From NCBI GenBank assembly GCA_964583765.1, contig CAZOWW010000072.1, positions 1 through 30,040 of the forward strand: 30,040 nt of DNA. The letters run 5' to 3'. Positions within the stretch are counted from its first letter, which is position 1. Each line of letters starts with the position of its first letter. Source of the stretch: CAZOWW01 sp964583765. Lineage in GTDB: Bacteria; Actinomycetota; Actinomycetes; Actinomycetales; Kineosporiaceae. The notes under the pieces are model-generated. The model saw only the letters and a list, made by a program, of their open reading frames with translations, made no database searches and was not told the DNA's origin. The position numbers and the translations under genes are program-made. Shown piece by piece: positions 1-7,321 of this stretch.

Positions 1-1
1 C

Positions 2-166
2 ATGTTCGACAACATCAAGCCGCCCTGCGAAGCCTTCGCCGTCCTCGGCCCGCACCTCTGGCGTTCACCTCCCGCCGTCCTCACTATGAGTAGTTCACGG
101 CTACCCATAGCGATCGCACGGGGACTCGGCATGCTGTTCGAGGCAGTGACGCGGGAGGTTCGGTGA
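2..166 (+). other. Open frame entering from the left edge, possible gene 3' end or remnant
   Basis: An open frame runs from base 2 to a TGA at 164-166, which overlaps the GTG start of the next gene (GTGA). The first 20 or so codons almost all end in G or C and read like real protein (MFDNIKPPCEAF). After about base 62 the bias disappears. It may be the tail of a gene that starts outside the window, a decayed remnant, or chance. The AT-richer stretch at about 80-125 probably holds the promoter of the next gene, but I could not identify convincing hexamers. No function is assigned. Confidence 0.2.
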
Positions 167-804
167 GACGGAAGACGAAGGCCACCGTCATGGTGTGCGC
201 CCTGGTCCTGGGACTCGCCGCGGCGGGCCTCAGCTGGCCCGCAGGCGCCTCGGCGCACGCGGGCAGGACCCCGCACGCCACGAAGACCACGCACGGCACG
301 AGGACGGCGCACCACGCGACGACCACACCGACCCGATCCGCTCGGCACACCCCGACCGCCACCCGGCCTGTTCACCGGCCCACCCCCACGACGCAGCACG
401 CCCAGCCGGCCGCCCCCGGTGCCCGCGAACGTGCCCGGCAGCGTGCCCTCGTGCTGGTCCGTCTCGCCCGGTTGATCGCGGACGGGACGATCACCGTGGA
501 CCAGGCCTGGGCCGTGGCGCTGGCCCTCGTCCCCGAGCCTCGCCCGCACCCCTGCGACCACCATGGCTACGGCCAGGCGCTGGGGCACCGGTGGCACCCG
601 TGTCCGGTACCGACCACGACCACCACGGAGTCGCCGGACCCGACGACCACGACCGACACCGAGGACCCGACGGACACGACCACGGAGTCGCCCGACCCCA
701 CCGACACCCAGGACCCGACCGACACCCAGGACCCGACCGACTCGCCCACGGACACCCCGGAGCCGACCGTCACGGACGCACCCGACTACTGGGGCGGGTA
801 CTGA
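163..804 (+). CDS. Secreted Thr/Pro/Asp-rich protein of unknown function
   Basis: The 213-residue product starts at GTG 163, preceded by GGGAGG (153-158) four bases upstream. It opens with a Sec-type signal peptide: basic MRRKTK, a hydrophobic core at about residues 9-27, and a likely cleavage after ASA or AHA near residues 31-33. Residues 34-85 are rich in Thr, His, Pro and Arg. A single helix-like segment (about 86-130) contains RALVLVRLARLIADG and AWAVALALVPEP and is the only part that looks folded. The C-terminal 65 residues are an acidic Thr/Pro/Asp tail with DPTDTQDPTDTQDPTDS-type repeats. There is no LPXTG signal and no enzyme motif. It may be a cell-surface or glycosylated spacer protein. 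It stands alone, convergent with rpmB and followed by hairpins. The function is unknown. Confidence 0.7.
   Translation: MRRKTKATVMVCALVLGLAAAGLSWPAGASAHAGRTPHATKTTHGTRTAHHATTTPTRSARHTPTATRPVHRPTPTTQHAQPAAPGARERARQRALVLVRLARLIADGTITVDQAWAVALALVPEPRPHPCDHHGYGQALGHRWHPCPVPTTTTTESPDPTTTTDTEDPTDTTTESPDPTDTQDPTDTQDPTDSPTDTPEPTVTDAPDYWGGY
703..738 (+). repeat. Two perfect tandem copies of an 18-bp unit
   Basis: The unit GACACCCAGGACCCGACC occurs at 703-720 and 721-738 with no mismatch and encodes DTQDPT twice in the acidic tail of the secreted protein. The identity indicates a recent slippage duplication, so the tail length may vary between strains. Confidence 0.8.
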
Positions 805-856
805 CCGGGTGAACCTCCCGGTCGGGTCGCGAACCCGCCGGGGGCTCCAGGCGGAC

Positions 857-883
857 GGCGGGCACCAGGAACCGGTGCCCGCC
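857..883 (+). terminator. Hairpin after the secreted-protein gene
   Basis: GGCGGGCACC (857-866) pairs with GGTGCCCGCC (874-883) around a 7-base loop, 53 bases after the stop codon at 804. No T-tract follows, which is common for actinobacterial terminators. Bases 884-1008 hold a purine-rich GAGGAGAGGAGG stretch but no gene I can support. Confidence 0.55.
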
Positions 884-1008
884 CGAGGAGAGGAGGTGTG
901 AGGACAGCGGAGTGCACAGCAGTACCTCGTGCAACGGTGACCCCACCCGGTGCCACGGGGACCACGCCCGGTACCCGAAGAAAGGACAGGGACCCTCCGC
1001 AGTGACAG

Positions 1009-1044
1009 CCGAAGGGCCGGAGCCAGCTGGCTCCGGCCCTTCGG
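1009..1044. terminator. 36-bp perfect palindrome between convergent genes, bidirectional terminator
   Basis: The arm CCGAAGGGCCGGAGCCAG (1009-1026) is followed immediately by its exact reverse complement (1027-1044). It lies between the + strand secreted-protein gene and the - strand rpmB, 77 bases beyond the rpmB stop. This position and symmetry fit a shared bidirectional terminator. Confidence 0.7.
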
Positions 1045-1121
1045 TCGGTTCGGGGGACAGCGACGACCCCGAGGGTGCCGTCATGGTACCGGCACCGGGT
1101 CGGGATCCCGGTGCGCGTGCC

Positions 1122-1307
1122 TCAGCGCGAGACCTTGCCCGCCTTCAGGCACGAGGTGCACACGTTGAGCCGCTTCGGCGTCACACCCACCGTGGTACGG
1201 ACCCGCTGGATGTTCGGGTTCCAGCGACGCTTGGTGCGCCGGTGGGAGTGCGAGATGTTGTGACCGAAGCCCGGCCCCTTGCCGCACACGTCGCAGTTGG
1301 CAGCCAC
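1122..1307 (-). CDS. rpmB: 50S ribosomal protein L28 (zinc-ribbon form)
   Basis: This 61-residue protein is the size of bacterial L28 and carries its hallmark segments: CDVCGKGPGFGHNISHSH near the N-terminus, RRTKRRWNPNIQ in the middle, and RLNVCTSCLKAGKV at the end. Two CxxC pairs (Cys5/Cys8 and Cys50/Cys53) make it the zinc-binding C+ form. The start is GTG (complement of 1305-1307), preceded by AGGAGT (complement of 1315-1320) with seven bases between. The open frame continues upstream, but only this start fits the family. It is transcribed alone, divergent from the DAK2 gene, from a promoter at 1414-1443, and ends at the palindrome at 1009-1044. L28 is a component of the large ribosomal subunit. 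Confidence 0.97.
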   Translation of the reverse strand: MAANCDVCGKGPGFGHNISHSHRRTKRRWNPNIQRVRTTVGVTPKRLNVCTSCLKAGKVSR

Positions 1308-1413
1308 GGGAAGTACTCCTGACGGATCGGTTGGGTCTGACGACCGGGCGCACGTCCCGAACGCATACGCGCAGGAGGACATCGCTCCGGGCCCGGTGTC
1401 GGGCAACTGCGGA

Positions 1414-1443
1414 AGGATATCGGAACCGCTGCCGCGCACCCAA
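1414..1443 (-). promoter_or_regulatory. Sigma-70-type promoter of rpmB
   Basis: Read on the - strand, TTGGGT (complement of 1438-1443) is followed after 18 bases by TATCCT (complement of 1414-1419). The inferred start near 1407 gives a leader of about 100 bases before the rpmB GTG. The same -35 sequence and spacer length recur upstream of the DUF177 gene at 6625-6654. Confidence 0.5.
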
Positions 1444-1490
1444 ACCGGCGTACCTCGCTGGCCGGGCGCGTCCCGCGGGCCCGGGACGGC

Positions 1491-1496
1491 TAGCCT
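1491..1496 (+). promoter_or_regulatory. -10 element TAGCCT before the DAK2 gene
   Basis: TAGCCT fits the actinobacterial TANNNT -10 pattern. The predicted start near 1503 would begin the transcript right at the Shine-Dalgarno sequence (AGGAGG, 1502-1507), giving a leader of only about nine bases. No -35 hexamer is evident. Confidence 0.4.
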
Positions 1497-1511
1497 TCGG
1501 CAGGAGGTGAG

Positions 1512-3146
1512 GTGAGGGTGCTGGAGGTCCTCGACGCCCAGGCCGCGCGACGGTGGGCGATGAGCGCACTGTCCGCGTTGGGCGAGCGCAGGGCGGAGAT
1601 CGACGCCCTCAACGTGTTCCCGGTGCCCGACGGTGACACGGGCACCAACCTCTACCTCACCCTGGAGGCCGCGGTCCACGCCGTGCGGGCCCTGCCGCCC
1701 GACGCCGCTGCGGAGCAACTCGTCGACGCCTTCGCGCACGGGGCCCTGCTGGGCGCCCGGGGTAACTCCGGCGTGATCCTCGCCCAGATGGTGCGCGGCT
1801 GGGGCTCGGTGTTCGCCCGTCGGGGCCTGCTCGACGCCGAGGGTGCCCGCGAGGGGGCCGCCCGGGCGGACGAGCAGGCCTGGCAGGCGGTGGCGGATCC
1901 GGTCGAGGGCACCGTGCTGTCCGTGAGCCGGGCCATGGTCGAGGCCGCGGAACAGGCCGGTGGAGGCCTCGCCGAGGTGGTCCAGGCGATGGCGGCGGCC
2001 GCGGACAAGGCGCTCGCCCGCACCCCTGACCAGTTGGAGGACCTGCGCAATGCCGGCGTCGTCGACGCGGGCGGCCGTGGTCTCGTCGTCCTGCTCGGTG
2101 CGCTGGAGGACGTCGTGCTGGAACGCTCGTCCGTGCGCTCCCGTCGCGGCGCCACCCAGCCGGCCCTGCCGAGCGCCGACCTCACCCCCCGGGGGGAGTT
2201 GGCCCACCGGGGAGAACTGCCGGGGCCGGCCGGGCCCGCCTACGAGGTGATGTTCCTGCTGGACGCCGATCGCGAGGCGGTGACCGCACTGCGCGGCACG
2301 CTGGGCGCCCTGGGGGAGAGCCTGGTCGTGGTCGGCGGCGAGCGGCTGTGGCACGTCCACCTGCACGGCAACGAGCCCGGCGCGGTCGTCGAGGCGGCGC
2401 TGGAGGCAGGCCGTCCGCACCGGATCCGGATCACCCACTTCGCCGACCACCGTGCCTGGCGACGCAGTCATGCGAGCGGACACGCCGCGGCCCGGCTGGT
2501 CGCCTGCGCGGCCGGACCCGGTCTGGCCTCCCTCTTCCGCCAGGCGGGAGCAGTCGTCGTGCACCCCGAGCAGGGACGGCGCCCGTCCACCGCGGAGATC
2601 CTCCAGGCGGTCGCCCAGGCGGGGTCCGAGGCCGTGGCGGTGCTGCCCAACGACCCGCAGACCCTGGCCGTGGCCGAGGTGGCCGCGGCGGTCGCCCGCG
2701 AGCAGGGGGTGCGGGTCACCGTGCTGCCCACCCGGGCGCAGGTGCAGGGGCTGGCCGCCGCCGCGGTGCACGACCCCGTCCGGGAGGTGGACGACGACGC
2801 GGTCCGCATGTCCGCCGCGGCCGGCGCCACCCGCGACGGCGCGGTCACCGTGGCCGTGCGCGAGGCCGTGACCAGTGCCGGCCCCTGCCGCGTCGGTGAC
2901 GTCCTCGGCGTCGTGCAGGGGGACTTCGCCGTGGTCGGGCAGGACCTCGGCACGGTGGCCTGCGAGGTGATGGACCGGCTGCTCTCCGGGGGCGGGGAAC
3001 TGGTCACCGTGGTCACCGGCCGCCAGGTCCCGCCGGGACTCGTCGACCGGCTACGGGCCCATCTGCGACGCTGCCACCTGGACGTGGAGGTGCAGGTGCT
3101 GGACGGGGGGCAGGACCGTTATCCGCTGCTGATCGGGGTCGAGTAG
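1512..3146 (+). CDS. DAK2 (DhaL) domain protein, FakA/YloV-like fatty acid kinase subunit
   Basis: The 544-residue protein begins with a DhaL/DAK2 nucleotide-binding domain (about residues 8-200). Its signature NVFPVPDGDTGTN (34-46) supplies the Asp residues that hold Mg-ATP, and GALLGARGNSGVILAQ follows. The middle and C-terminal parts (about 235-544) match the two extra domains of the YloV/FakA family. In Firmicutes FakA phosphorylates fatty acids carried by a DegV-family FakB partner. Whether the actinobacterial protein does the same is inferred. AGGAGG at 1502-1507 serves GTG 1512 (4-base gap) or GTG 1518 (10-base gap), so the start could be two codons later. Only two bases separate it from recG, and pairing with recG is common in this class. 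No DegV gene is in the window. Confidence 0.88.
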   Translation: MRVLEVLDAQAARRWAMSALSALGERRAEIDALNVFPVPDGDTGTNLYLTLEAAVHAVRALPPDAAAEQLVDAFAHGALLGARGNSGVILAQMVRGWGSVFARRGLLDAEGAREGAARADEQAWQAVADPVEGTVLSVSRAMVEAAEQAGGGLAEVVQAMAAAADKALARTPDQLEDLRNAGVVDAGGRGLVVLLGALEDVVLERSSVRSRRGATQPALPSADLTPRGELAHRGELPGPAGPAYEVMFLLDADREAVTALRGTLGALGESLVVVGGERLWHVHLHGNEPGAVVEAALEAGRPHRIRITHFADHRAWRRSHASGHAAARLVACAAGPGLASLFRQAGAVVVHPEQGRRPSTAEILQAVAQAGSEAVAVLPNDPQTLAVAEVAAAVAREQGVRVTVLPTRAQVQGLAAAAVHDPVREVDDDAVRMSAAAGATRDGAVTVAVREAVTSAGPCRVGDVLGVVQGDFAVVGQDLGTVACEVMDRLLSGGGELVTVVTGRQVPPGLVDRLRAHLRRCHLDVEVQVLDGGQDRYPLLIGVE

Positions 3147-3148
3147 GC

Positions 3149-5353
3149 GTGGGGGAGGCCGCGGCGTCCGGGATCCGGCTCGACGAGCCGCTGGCCAAGG
3201 TGGTCGGCGGCCGTACCGCGACCGCGCTGCGCACGGGCCTCGGCCTGGAGACGGTCGGGGACCTGCTGCGTCACTACCCCCGGCGCTACGAGCGGCTCGG
3301 GGAGCTCACCCCGCTCGCGGACCTGCCGCTCGGCGAGGAGGTCACCGTCCTGGCCGAGGTGGTCTCGGCCCAGCACCGCCAGATGACCTCCCGCAAGGGC
3401 TCGCTGCTGAACCTGGTGGTCACGGACGGCACCGACACCCTCGACCTGGCGTTCTTCCACGCCCAGCGACTGCGCGGGCTGCTGCGCCCCGGGCGTCGGG
3501 CGCTGTTCTCGGGCACCGTCACCCGGTACAAGGGCACCCGGCAGCTCACGCACCCCCGCTACCGGCTCGTGGACGGCGAGGACGCCGAGCGGGACGCCCT
3601 CGCCCGGGTCGACCACCCGATCCCCGTGTACCCGGCCGCCCGGGGGGTGGACTCCTGGGCGATCGAGGCCGCCGTGGCCGTGGTCCTGAGCACGCTCGGC
3701 GAGGTTCCGGATCCGCTGCCGGTGCCGGTGCGGGCCCGCACCGGCCTGGTCTCGCTCACCCGGGCCCTGCACGCCGTCCACCGGCCGGAGCGCGACGAGG
3801 ACCACCGCGAGGCCCGGCGCCGGTTGCGCTTCGAGGAGGCCTTCGTGCTGCAGGCCGCCCTCGCCCGCCGCCGCCTGGAGGCCCGGTCGCAGCCGGCCAC
3901 CCCGCGCGTGGCCCGCGAGGACGGACTGCTCGCCGCCTTCGACGCCCGCCTGCCGTTCACCCTGACCGCGGGCCAGCGCCTGGTCGGGGAGCAGATCGCC
4001 GAGGAGTTGGCCACCACGGTGCCCATGCACCGCCTGCTCCAGGGCGAGGTCGGTTCGGGCAAGACCGTCGTGGCCCTGCGCGCGATGCTCTCGGTGGTCG
4101 ACGCCGGTGGCCAGGCGGCCCTGCTCGCCCCCACCGAGGTGCTCGCCGCCCAGCACCACCGCACGATGAGCGCGATGCTGGGCGACCTGGCCCGTGCCGG
4201 GGAACTCGGTGGGGACGAGCGCGGGACCCGGGTGGCCCTGCTCACGGGTTCCCTGCCGGCCGCCGCCCGGCGGCGGACGCTCCTGGACGTCGCCTCCGGG
4301 GACGCTGGCATCGTGGTGGGCACGCACGCCCTGCTCGCGGAACGGGTGGAGTTCTTCGACCTGGGCCTGGTGGTCGTCGACGAACAGCACCGGTTCGGGG
4401 TCGAGCAGCGCGACACCCTGCGCGGCAAGGCCCGCACCAGCCCGCACCTGCTCGTGATGACCGCGACCCCCATCCCGCGCACCGTGGCGATGACCGTCTT
4501 CGGTGACCTGGAGGTCTCGACCCTGCGTGAGCTGCCCGCCGGCCGTGCCCCGATCCGCACCCACGTGGTGCCGCTGGCCGAGCGACCGGGTTGGGCGGAG
4601 CGGATCTGGGCGCGGGTGCGGGAGGAGGTCGAGGCGGGCCGGCAGGCCTACGTGGTCTGCCCCCGGATCGGCGGCGAGGAGCAGGCGGCCGAGGCGCCGT
4701 CGGCATCGGCGTCCGGGCCGGGAGCCGGGGACCAGCGTCCCCCGCGCTCGGTGCTGGAGGTGCTGGAGGAACTCGCGGGCGTGCCGGCCCTGCGCGGGCT
4801 GCGCGTGGCCGGACTGCACGGGCGGATGGGCGTGGAGGAACGGGACACGACCATGCGGGCCTTCGCGGACGGCGAGGTGGACGTGCTCGTCGCCACGACG
4901 GTGATCGAGGTGGGCGTGGACGTGCCGAGAGCCAGTGCGATGGTCGTCCTGGACGCCGACCGGTTCGGCGTGTCCCAGCTGCACCAGCTGCGTGGGCGGG
5001 TCGGGCGGGGCCGGGAGCCCGGGGTCTGCCTGCTGGTCACCCAGGCGCCCGCCGACACCCCGGCCCGGACCCGGCTGGATGCGGTGGCCGCCACCGTGGA
5101 CGGGTTCGAGCTGGCCCGGGTCGACCTCGAACAACGCCGGGAGGGCGACGTCCTGGGCGCGGCGCAGTCCGGCCGGGCCTCGTCCCTGCGCCTGCTGCGC
5201 GTGGTGCGCGACGAGCAGGTGATCGAGGCGGCCCGGCACGAGGCGACCGCGCTGGTGGCGCAGGACCCGGAGCTGACCGGTCATCCCGCCCTGGCGGCGG
5301 CGATCGCCGAACTGCTGGACGCCGAGCGCGCCGCCTACCTCGAACGGGGCTGA
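3149..5353 (+). CDS. recG: ATP-dependent DNA helicase RecG
   Basis: This 734-residue protein rescues stalled replication forks and unwinds branched DNA. The N-terminal wedge/OB region (about 15-150) contains LLRHYPRRYER. The helicase core follows, with Walker A GEVGSGKT (299-306), the RecG-type DEQH box in VVVDEQHRFGVEQ (411-414), MTATPIPRT, GLHGRM, ATTVIEVGVDVP and QLHQLRGRVGRG. All motifs are intact. A low-complexity Ala/Ser/Pro/Gly insert of about 20 residues (near 512-532) between the helicase lobes is probably a surface loop. GTG 3149 lies two bases after the previous stop and has no clear ribosome-binding site, so translation is probably coupled to the DAK2 gene. Confidence 0.97.
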   Translation: MGEAAASGIRLDEPLAKVVGGRTATALRTGLGLETVGDLLRHYPRRYERLGELTPLADLPLGEEVTVLAEVVSAQHRQMTSRKGSLLNLVVTDGTDTLDLAFFHAQRLRGLLRPGRRALFSGTVTRYKGTRQLTHPRYRLVDGEDAERDALARVDHPIPVYPAARGVDSWAIEAAVAVVLSTLGEVPDPLPVPVRARTGLVSLTRALHAVHRPERDEDHREARRRLRFEEAFVLQAALARRRLEARSQPATPRVAREDGLLAAFDARLPFTLTAGQRLVGEQIAEELATTVPMHRLLQGEVGSGKTVVALRAMLSVVDAGGQAALLAPTEVLAAQHHRTMSAMLGDLARAGELGGDERGTRVALLTGSLPAAARRRTLLDVASGDAGIVVGTHALLAERVEFFDLGLVVVDEQHRFGVEQRDTLRGKARTSPHLLVMTATPIPRTVAMTVFGDLEVSTLRELPAGRAPIRTHVVPLAERPGWAERIWARVREEVEAGRQAYVVCPRIGGEEQAAEAPSASASGPGAGDQRPPRSVLEVLEELAGVPALRGLRVAGLHGRMGVEERDTTMRAFADGEVDVLVATTVIEVGVDVPRASAMVVLDADRFGVSQLHQLRGRVGRGREPGVCLLVTQAPADTPARTRLDAVAATVDGFELARVDLEQRREGDVLGAAQSGRASSLRLLRVVRDEQVIEAARHEATALVAQDPELTGHPALAAAIAELLDAERAAYLERG

Positions 5354-5459
5354 GCACCTCGGGTGGGCCGGGCGCACGGCAGGATCGAGGGCTCAGCAGG
5401 ATCGGGCACGTTGCGGGGCGAGCCCGGGCAGCGGGCATCATGGCCGAGGAGGTGGGGCA

Positions 5460-6017
5460 GTGACCCGGATCATCGGCGGAACGGCGGGCGGGCGCACCCT
5501 GGTGGTCCCGCCGGGCGGGCGAACCCGCCCGACGAGCGACCGGGTACGCGAGGCGCTGTTCAGCGCGCTGAACTCCCGAGGGCTGCCCGACGGTGCCCGG
5601 GTGCTCGACCTCTACGCGGGATCGGGTGCCCTGGGCCTGGAGGCCGCCAGCCGCGGTGCGGTCGAGGTGGTGCTGGTGGACTCCTGGCGGGCCGCGGTGG
5701 AGGCGGCACGGCGCAATGTGGCCGCCCTGGGCCTGCCCGGGGTACGCGTCGTCCCGGCGTCCTGCGAACGGTTCGTGGCCGTTCCCGCCCCGCAGGCGAT
5801 GGACCTGGTGTTCCTCGACCCGCCCTACGCGCTGGCCGAGCCCGATCTCGCCCGGGTGCTGGGCGCGCTCGTCGACGGCGGCTGGGTGGCCGAGGGCGGC
5901 GTCGTGGTGGTCGAACGTTCGGCCCGCGGCCCGGAACCGGGCTGGCCTGAAGCGCTGAGCCACGAGCCGGTCCGCCGGTACGGGGAGACCGCGGTATGGA
6001 CGGCGGCGCGCTGCTAG
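5460..6017 (+). CDS. rsmD: 16S rRNA (guanine-966-N2)-methyltransferase RsmD
   Basis: This 185-residue enzyme uses S-adenosylmethionine to methylate one guanine of 16S rRNA in the 30S subunit. It shows the family N-terminal segment RPTSDRVREALFSAL, motif I VLDLYAGSGALGLEAASRGA for the cofactor, and the catalytic LDPPYAL motif near residue 120. The start GTG 5460 is preceded by GAGGAGG (5446-5452) seven bases upstream. It lies 106 bases after recG. No gene or strong hairpin was seen in that gap. The neighbour coaD is a classic partner, and the rsmD stop overlaps the coaD promoter. Confidence 0.96.
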   Translation: MTRIIGGTAGGRTLVVPPGGRTRPTSDRVREALFSALNSRGLPDGARVLDLYAGSGALGLEAASRGAVEVVLVDSWRAAVEAARRNVAALGLPGVRVVPASCERFVAVPAPQAMDLVFLDPPYALAEPDLARVLGALVDGGWVAEGGVVVVERSARGPEPGWPEALSHEPVRRYGETAVWTAARC

Positions 6018-6020
6018 GTT
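6015..6020 (+). promoter_or_regulatory. -10 element TAGGTT of a leaderless coaD promoter
   Basis: TAGGTT (TANNNT type) overlaps the rsmD stop codon TAG and is followed by exactly six bases and then the coaD GTG. Transcription would start at the start codon itself. No Shine-Dalgarno sequence precedes coaD, which supports a leaderless message. No -35 hexamer is evident. Confidence 0.45.
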
Positions 6021-6026
6021 CGCGAC

Positions 6027-6632
6027 GTGCATCGATGCGTCTGCCCCGGCAGCTTCGATCCGGTCACGCTCGGCCACCTCGACGTGATCGCACGGGCTGC
6101 GGAGCTCTTCGACGAGGTGATCGTGACCATCCTGGTCAATCCCGCCAAGTCGGGGCTGTTCCCGCCCGCCGAGCGTGCCGCGCTCCTGCACCGGGCCCTG
6201 GCGGAGGCGGCGGGCTCCGCCCTGCCGGCGGCCCCAGCCCCGGAGACGGTGGGCTCTGCCCTGGAGGCGACCCCTGCCCGGGAAACGGCGGCGGATCCGG
6301 GCTGGACCGCCCGGGTGCGGGTGGAGGTCGTCACCGGCGGCCTGCTCGTGGACCACTGCCGTCGGGTGGGGGCGCGGGCCGTGGTCAAGGGGCTGCGGGG
6401 CGGCGTCGACCTCGGGTACGAGCAGCCCATGGCGGTGATGAACCGGCACCTGGCCGGGGTCGAGACCGTGTTCCTGCTGGCCGACCCGCGCTGGGCCCAC
6501 CTGTCGAGCAGCCTCGTCAAGGAGGTCGCCGGGCACGGCGCGGACGTGCGGGGCTTGGTCCCGGAGGCGGTGGCCCAGGCCCTGGCCGGGGCCCTCGGAG
6601 GCGCCGCCCCGCCGCCCGGTCGGTTTGGGTGA
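6027..6632 (+). CDS. coaD: Phosphopantetheine adenylyltransferase (PPAT) with an internal insert
   Basis: CoaD joins ATP and 4'-phosphopantetheine to form dephospho-CoA, the penultimate step of CoA synthesis. The sequence has the nucleotidyltransferase motif PGSFDPVTLGHLDV (residues 7-20), KGLRGGVDLGYEQPMAVMNRH (from 121) and LSSSLVKEVA (159-168). Length is 201 residues, against about 160 for the family. The excess is an Ala/Pro/Glu-rich insert at about residues 62-94 built from a tandem duplication, plus a short C-terminal tail. The motifs on both sides are intact, so the enzyme is probably active. GTG 6027 lacks a ribosome-binding site but sits six bases after TAGGTT, consistent with leaderless expression. 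Confidence 0.96.
   Translation: MHRCVCPGSFDPVTLGHLDVIARAAELFDEVIVTILVNPAKSGLFPPAERAALLHRALAEAAGSALPAAPAPETVGSALEATPARETAADPGWTARVRVEVVTGGLLVDHCRRVGARAVVKGLRGGVDLGYEQPMAVMNRHLAGVETVFLLADPRWAHLSSSLVKEVAGHGADVRGLVPEAVAQALAGALGGAAPPPGRFG
6213..6290 (+). repeat. Imperfect 39-bp tandem duplication inside coaD
   Basis: Copy one (6213-6251) encodes GSALPAAPAPETV and copy two (6252-6290) encodes GSALEATPARETA. The copies align without gaps and differ at scattered positions. They form most of the extra segment of CoaD, so the insert appears to have grown by duplication. Confidence 0.75.
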
Positions 6633-6654
6633 CGTGGCCGGGGTGCAGTAACGT
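6625..6654 (+). promoter_or_regulatory. Promoter of the DUF177-rpmF-rnc-mutM cluster
   Basis: TTGGGT (6625-6630), an 18-base spacer and TAACGT (6649-6654) give a sigma-70-type promoter with a start near 6661. The -35 and spacer equal those of the rpmB promoter. It overlaps the end of coaD. Confidence 0.4.
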
Positions 6655-6674
6655 TCGTCCTTGGCCTCGTCGTT

Positions 6675-7319
6675 GTGCTGTCGTGGCCGAGATCCAGGAC
6701 GTCCGTACCGTGCGACGCGCGGTGCGCAAGCGAGGAGCTGGCCATCCGTCTCGACCCCCGGTCGCCCACCGTGCTCGACACCCGCGAGTTGGGGCGGCGT
6801 CCCGGGACGATGCGAGAGGTGCACCGGGTCATCGCGGCGCCCCCTGATCTCGGAACGGACGTGATCGGCGTTCCGGCTGGTGAGGATCTCGAACTGGACC
6901 TTCGGCTCGAGTCCGTCTCCGAGGGTGTGCTCGTGTCGGGAACGGCACGGGGACGCGCGGAAGGGGAGTGCATGCGCTGCCTCTCCGCGATCGACCAGGT
7001 GGTCGAGGTGGAACTGCTGGATCTCTACCTCTTCCCGGGTCGGGCCGTAGCCGGCGAGGACGATGACGTACGGTTCCTCGAGGACGATCTGATCGACCTG
7101 GAACCCGCACTGCGGGACGCGGTGGTACTCGCACTGCCGTTCCGCCCGGTGTGCCGGGAGGACTGCCCGGGGCTGTGCCAGCAGTGCGGCGCGGCTCTGG
7201 CGGACGACCCGTCCCACCACCACGAGGACGCCGACCCCCGGTGGGCGGCCTTGCGGGAGTTGGCCGTCGACCCGGCGGCCGGCCCCCTGGATCCGGAACA
7301 CGACACGAAGGAGAACTGA
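6675..7319 (+). CDS. DUF177 (YceD family) protein
   Basis: This family nearly always precedes rpmF and is linked to 23S rRNA or large-subunit maturation in other bacteria. The molecular role here is inferred. The conserved part begins with LDPRSPTVLDTRELGRRPGT. Two Cys-containing segments follow, GECMRCLSAI and CREDCPGLCQQCG, which may form a metal site. The only standard start in frame is GTG 6675, which adds a non-conserved N-terminal extension of about 20 residues. Alternatively, a well-placed GAGGAG (6732-6737) lies six bases before an in-frame ATC (6744-6746), close to where homologues begin. The true start is therefore uncertain. The stop is two bases before rpmF. Confidence 0.88.
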   Translation: MLSWPRSRTSVPCDARCASEELAIRLDPRSPTVLDTRELGRRPGTMREVHRVIAAPPDLGTDVIGVPAGEDLELDLRLESVSEGVLVSGTARGRAEGECMRCLSAIDQVVEVELLDLYLFPGRAVAGEDDDVRFLEDDLIDLEPALRDAVVLALPFRPVCREDCPGLCQQCGAALADDPSHHHEDADPRWAALRELAVDPAAGPLDPEHDTKEN

Positions 7320-7321
7320 CC

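Noticed and set aside
898..1005. Small frame after the purine-rich AGGAGG at 891-896
   Set aside because: Only one base separates AGGAGG from the GTG, and the peptide is low complexity and lies among terminator hairpins.
912..1322. 136-codon + strand frame across the convergent region
   Set aside because: It runs through the terminator palindrome and antisense to rpmB, with no coding-type pattern.
1308..2771. Long upstream extension of the rpmB frame on the - strand
   Set aside because: The L28 start has an ideal ribosome-binding site and the normal family length; the extension is antisense to the DAK2 gene.
3119..5377. 752-codon open frame on the - strand opposite recG
   Set aside because: It is low complexity in Gly, Arg, Gln and His, has no motifs, and lies fully antisense to an intact recG.
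5441..5463. Tiny seven-codon leader frame ending in GTGA over the rsmD start
   Set aside because: It consists largely of the rsmD ribosome-binding site itself, and such a short overlap is expected by chance.
6661..6864. TTG frame exactly six bases after TAACGT, which would fit a leaderless start
   Set aside because: Its translation is Arg/Pro/Ser-rich shadow sequence overlapping the conserved DUF177 frame. Only the promoter is kept.
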